Origin: CAZJKE01 sp964546585
GTDB lineage: Bacteria; Planctomycetota; Phycisphaerae; Phycisphaerales; SM1A02
DNA: 34,213 nucleotides
NCBI GenBank assembly: GCA_964546585.1
Contig: CAZJKE010000019.1
Span: forward strand, 1 to 34,213
Direction: 5' to 3'
Under the pieces are notes generated by a model. That model had not been told where the DNA came from. It saw only the letters and a list, made by a program, of their open reading frames with translations, and searched no databases. Below are positions 32,146 to 34,213 of this stretch, piece after piece. The first letter of the stretch is position 1, and each line of letters begins with the position of its first letter. The translations under genes and the position numbers were made by a program.

Positions 32146-33029
32146 GTCAGTCTTCGCGAAGATCCTTTGGTTCGGACTTCAAGCGGTTTTTTCTGCGCGG
32201 GCTGGCGGTGCTGTTACCGTCGGTGCTCACGCTGTGGTTGATGGTCAAGGCGTACCAGTTCATCAATTCCGCAATTGCCGAACCGATCAACAAGGGCATT
32301 CGTCTGGCTGCTTCCCACATTCCCGCCCTCTATCCGGCTTCATCGGACTGGTTTCCACCTTCGGCCGAAGTGCTTGCCCGCACCGCGGCGGAACGGGGTA
32401 TTGACTCCGGTGACTTCGCGGGCATGACCGCGCTGGCGTCGGAACTCAGAGTTGCAGAAATCGATGCCTGGTGGGCAGCCCACCCTTGGATGAACCTGCT
32501 CGGTCTGCTGGTGACAATCGTCACTGTCTACATCGCGGGCCGTTTCGTCGGCGGGTTTCTCGGTCGCACGATCTACCGCCGCCTTGAGAAAGTCTTGACG
32601 GCCGTGCCTGTCATCAAGCAGGTCTATCCTTACATCAAACAACTGATCGACTTTCTTATCGCCGAGGACAAACAAAAACAGTTCAGCCGAGTGGTGGCGG
32701 TGGAATATCCGCGCAAGGGCATTTGGTCGGTAGGATTCCTGACAGGGTCGACACTGCGGTCGATCGCCGGGAAGTCGCCGGACAGTGTCACCATCTTCAT
32801 CCCGAGTTCTCCAACGCCGTTTACCGGGTATACGATCACCGCACCACGAGCGGACATCATCGACCTGCCCATCTCGGTGGAAGAGGCCATTCGATTCGCA
32901 GTGAGCGGTGGTGTGCTGGTACCGGACCGTGAGGTCGAGTGCGGGATCGATCCTGCTACCATGGGTACATCGGCCGCGGATTTACCGACGGACACGGAAG
33001 AGTTGAGCGACGAATCAGGGAATGCGTAA
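32142..33029 (+). CDS. DUF502 family membrane protein
   Basis: This 295-residue protein belongs to DUF502, found in many bacteria and plants (LCV/COV-like in plants). Two membrane segments lie at about residues 18-40 and 117-140, separated by an external-looking stretch that is longer than in most members. Conserved text after the second includes LEKVLTAVPVIKQVYPYIKQLIDFL, the family hallmark, and then GIWSVGFLTGS, FIPSSPTPFTGYTI and the C-terminal ISVEEAIRFAVSGG. Molecular function is unknown. The ATG overlaps the purN stop (ATGA), and the stop overlaps the hpf ATG (TAATG, 33027-33031). Confidence 0.9.
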   Translation: MSQSSRRSFGSDFKRFFLRGLAVLLPSVLTLWLMVKAYQFINSAIAEPINKGIRLAASHIPALYPASSDWFPPSAEVLARTAAERGIDSGDFAGMTALASELRVAEIDAWWAAHPWMNLLGLLVTIVTVYIAGRFVGGFLGRTIYRRLEKVLTAVPVIKQVYPYIKQLIDFLIAEDKQKQFSRVVAVEYPRKGIWSVGFLTGSTLRSIAGKSPDSVTIFIPSSPTPFTGYTITAPRADIIDLPISVEEAIRFAVSGGVLVPDREVECGIDPATMGTSAADLPTDTEELSDESGNA

Positions 33030-33352
33030 TGCAGATCAACTTGACGACCAAGCACATCGACCCGACACCGACGATCGAAGAGTTTGTCAACGCAAAAGCC
33101 GGGAAGTTGACGCGGTACTTCGATCGGATCGAGCAGATCGATGTACTCATTGAGAAAACGACGCGCGGGTTCTCCATCGAGATCATCAGTGATGTCGAAC
33201 ACCACGATCCAATTGTTGGAAACGCGGAGGACGGGGACATGTATGTCGCAATTGATGCTTGTGTGGACAAGTCGGTGCGACAGTTGACCGACCTGAAGAG
33301 TCGGCTTCGCGACAACAAGCACCACCGATCGACAGGAGGCAAGGAGCGATGA
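33029..33352 (+). CDS. hpf: Ribosome hibernation-promoting factor, short form
   Basis: This 107-residue protein of the HPF/RaiA family has MQINLTTKHIDPTPTIEEFVNAKAGKLTRYFDRI, then the beta strands and the AIDACVDKSVRQLTDLKSRLRDNKHH helix. It binds the 30S decoding region and, in the short form, promotes 100S dimers together with RMF in gammaproteobacteria. No long-form C-terminal dimerisation domain is attached. The ATG at 33029 overlaps the DUF502 stop. The open frame extends upstream to 32939, unlike the family. Association with ptsN is classic (rpoN-hpf-ptsN clusters), but rpoN is not here. Confidence 0.92.
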   Translation: MQINLTTKHIDPTPTIEEFVNAKAGKLTRYFDRIEQIDVLIEKTTRGFSIEIISDVEHHDPIVGNAEDGDMYVAIDACVDKSVRQLTDLKSRLRDNKHHRSTGGKER

Positions 33353-33819
33353 AACTGCTTGACATAGTCGTCAAGGATGCGATTCTTCCGGAACTCGTGG
33401 CGGCGCGTCGAGACGATGCCATCGCCGAGCTCCTCGACGCGCTCATTGCCGCCGGGAAGGTCGAACCCGGGCAACGGGATGAGTTCTTGAAGTCGGTCAT
33501 TCGGCGTGAGAACAAGGGATCGACGGGCTTTGGTCACGGGGTCGCAGTCCCGCATGTGAAACATCCGGATGTGGAGACCATGGCGATTGCCATTGGGAAC
33601 AGCGGCGAGGGGATTGAGTTCAAGTCGCTCGATCGCCAGCCAGTGCACTCGATAGTGCTCCTGCTGAGTCCAGAGGACAAGCCGGAAGATCACCTTGACG
33701 CCATGGAAGCGATTTTCGGGAATCTCAGTCAGGACACGTTCCGTCGATTCCTGCGGCAGGCGACGGAAGCCGATCAGGTCATCACCCTGCTTGAAGAAGC
33801 CGACGCTGCCGCCCGCTGA
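33349..33819 (+). CDS. ptsN: PTS IIA-type protein (PtsN, EIIA-Ntr family)
   Basis: This 156-residue protein has the fructose/mannitol IIA domain with the phosphorylation-site histidine 69 in GFGHGVAVPHVKHP. In the nitrogen PTS this domain receives phosphate from HPr/NPr and regulates potassium uptake and metabolism rather than sugar import. No permease domain is attached. The ATG at 33349 overlaps the hpf stop (ATGA), and AGGAGG/AAGGAG lies just before it. HPr follows after 38 bases. Confidence 0.92.
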   Translation: MKLLDIVVKDAILPELVAARRDDAIAELLDALIAAGKVEPGQRDEFLKSVIRRENKGSTGFGHGVAVPHVKHPDVETMAIAIGNSGEGIEFKSLDRQPVHSIVLLLSPEDKPEDHLDAMEAIFGNLSQDTFRRFLRQATEADQVITLLEEADAAAR

Positions 33820-33857
33820 GCGACGGCATCAATCGATCGCTCTCCGGGGGTAATGCT

Positions 33858-34136
33858 GTGGCCAGTTCATCGACACAGACCGTCACAATTCCAAATCGGC
33901 TGGGCATGCATGCGCGGCCGGCAACGCTATTTGCTGAGACGGCCGGTCGGTTTGGCAGCGATGTGACCGTCCGCCGCAATGATGGCGGCGATCCAGTAGA
34001 CGGAAAGTCCATCATGCAACTCATGATGCTCGCGGCAACCGAGGGTACGGCCCTTGTCATCGATGCAATAGGTGACGACGCCGATGATGCGGTAGCGTCG
34101 CTTGTGGGATTGGTACAGGGCGGATTCGACGAATAA
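33858..34136 (+). CDS. ptsH: Phosphocarrier protein HPr
   Basis: This 92-residue protein carries phosphate from enzyme I to IIA proteins. The active-site His18 is in RLGMHARPATLF, and the regulatory serine 51 is in DGKSIMQLMMLAA, in the position of Ser46 of gram-positive HPr. The start is GTG at 33858 with a run of five G seven bases upstream. A likely ptsI partner would be just outside the right edge. The presence of Ser51 in a conserved context suggests possible control by an HPr kinase, which is not in the window. Confidence 0.93.
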   Translation: MASSSTQTVTIPNRLGMHARPATLFAETAGRFGSDVTVRRNDGGDPVDGKSIMQLMMLAATEGTALVIDAIGDDADDAVASLVGLVQGGFDE

Positions 34137-34164
34137 CACAATCGCCCGACACGCCCCCAAGCCC

Positions 34165-34185
34165 TTCCGCCGCACCACTGCGGAA
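34165..34185 (+). terminator. Possible hairpin after ptsH
   Basis: TTCCGC (34165-34170) pairs with GCGGAA (34180-34185) around a 9-base loop, 28 bases after the ptsH stop. No T run follows, so it is a weak terminator candidate. It leads directly into the GGGGTCTGACCCC palindromes at the window edge. Confidence 0.3.
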
Positions 34186-34188
34186 ACA

Positions 34189-34213
34189 GGGGGTCTGACC
34201 CCGGGTCTGACCC
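34189..34213. repeat. REP-like GGGTCTGACCC palindromes at the window edge
   Basis: Two palindromes follow directly: GGGGTCTGACCCC (34190-34202, preceded by an extra G) and GGGTCTGACCC (34203-34213). Each is perfect around one central base. The core is related to the GGGTGTGACCC units at 20818-20879. The array continues beyond the window. Confidence 0.7.

Noticed and set aside
32142..34136. Mobile or defence island at the right end
   Set aside because: All genes are conserved housekeeping or regulatory families in tight operon order, with no integrase, att-like repeat or composition shift that I can see.

Overview
The window is a dense, GC-rich stretch of bacterial chromosome made almost entirely of housekeeping genes, with no gap longer than about 120 bases. 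No phage, IS element, CRISPR array or resistance island is visible. Gene content suggests a planctomycete, most likely a member of the Phycisphaerae. The pointers are a prepilin-like protein with a C-terminal ADGH motif, a secreted toroid-fold plus DUF4159-like protein, a short alternative GlmU-like acyltransferase, a planctomycete-type DXS, and weak or absent Shine-Dalgarno sites at many genes. This placement is inferred from family resemblance and was not tested by a search.

Layout. A tRNA-Asp(GTC) lies at the left edge (minus), followed by ogt (plus), which converges on polA with a 5-base gap. From 687 to 8179 a minus-strand unit runs, in transcription order: an MreC-like coiled-coil protein, a small membrane protein, mreB, mreC, mreD, a GlmU-like acyltransferase and polA. 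From 8287 to 13740 a second minus-strand unit runs tlpA-like, rpe, accD, lnt and a HEAT-repeat lipoprotein. pgk (minus) and miaA (plus) diverge from a very small shared promoter, and topA, ispG and a pseudopilin follow miaA. At 20806-20914 a G/C-rich tandem repeat separates the pseudopilin from a converging minus pair (TraB-like protein and ExbB/MotA-like channel). That pair diverges from ispA-dxs at a symmetric promoter. A glutamine amidotransferase, a methyltransferase, sppA and a large secreted toroid protein come next. The right end is a chain of overlapping genes (HEAT-like membrane protein, thioesterase, purN, DUF502, hpf, ptsN) followed by ptsH.

How the genes fit together. The left unit combines cell elongation (MreBCD), a probable cell-wall precursor enzyme and DNA polymerase I. 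The second unit joins central carbon metabolism (Rpe), fatty-acid initiation (AccD) and lipoprotein maturation (Lnt) with a lipoprotein substrate. Three genes of isoprenoid synthesis (ispG, ispA, dxs) lie within 7 kb. The right end is a regulatory phosphotransferase/ribosome hibernation module (HPF, PtsN, HPr).

The most interesting signal is in the promoters. At least six genes (ogt, pgk, ispG, the ExbB-like gene, ispA and the HEAT-like gene at 30144) have a TANNNT hexamer exactly six bases before the start codon. This is the arrangement expected for leaderless mRNAs. Two of these sites are divergent promoters with strand symmetry. Other points of interest are a probable second MreC-like protein at the head of the mre unit and three REP-like palindrome clusters built on related GGGTNTGACCC / GGTGTCGGACACC cores.
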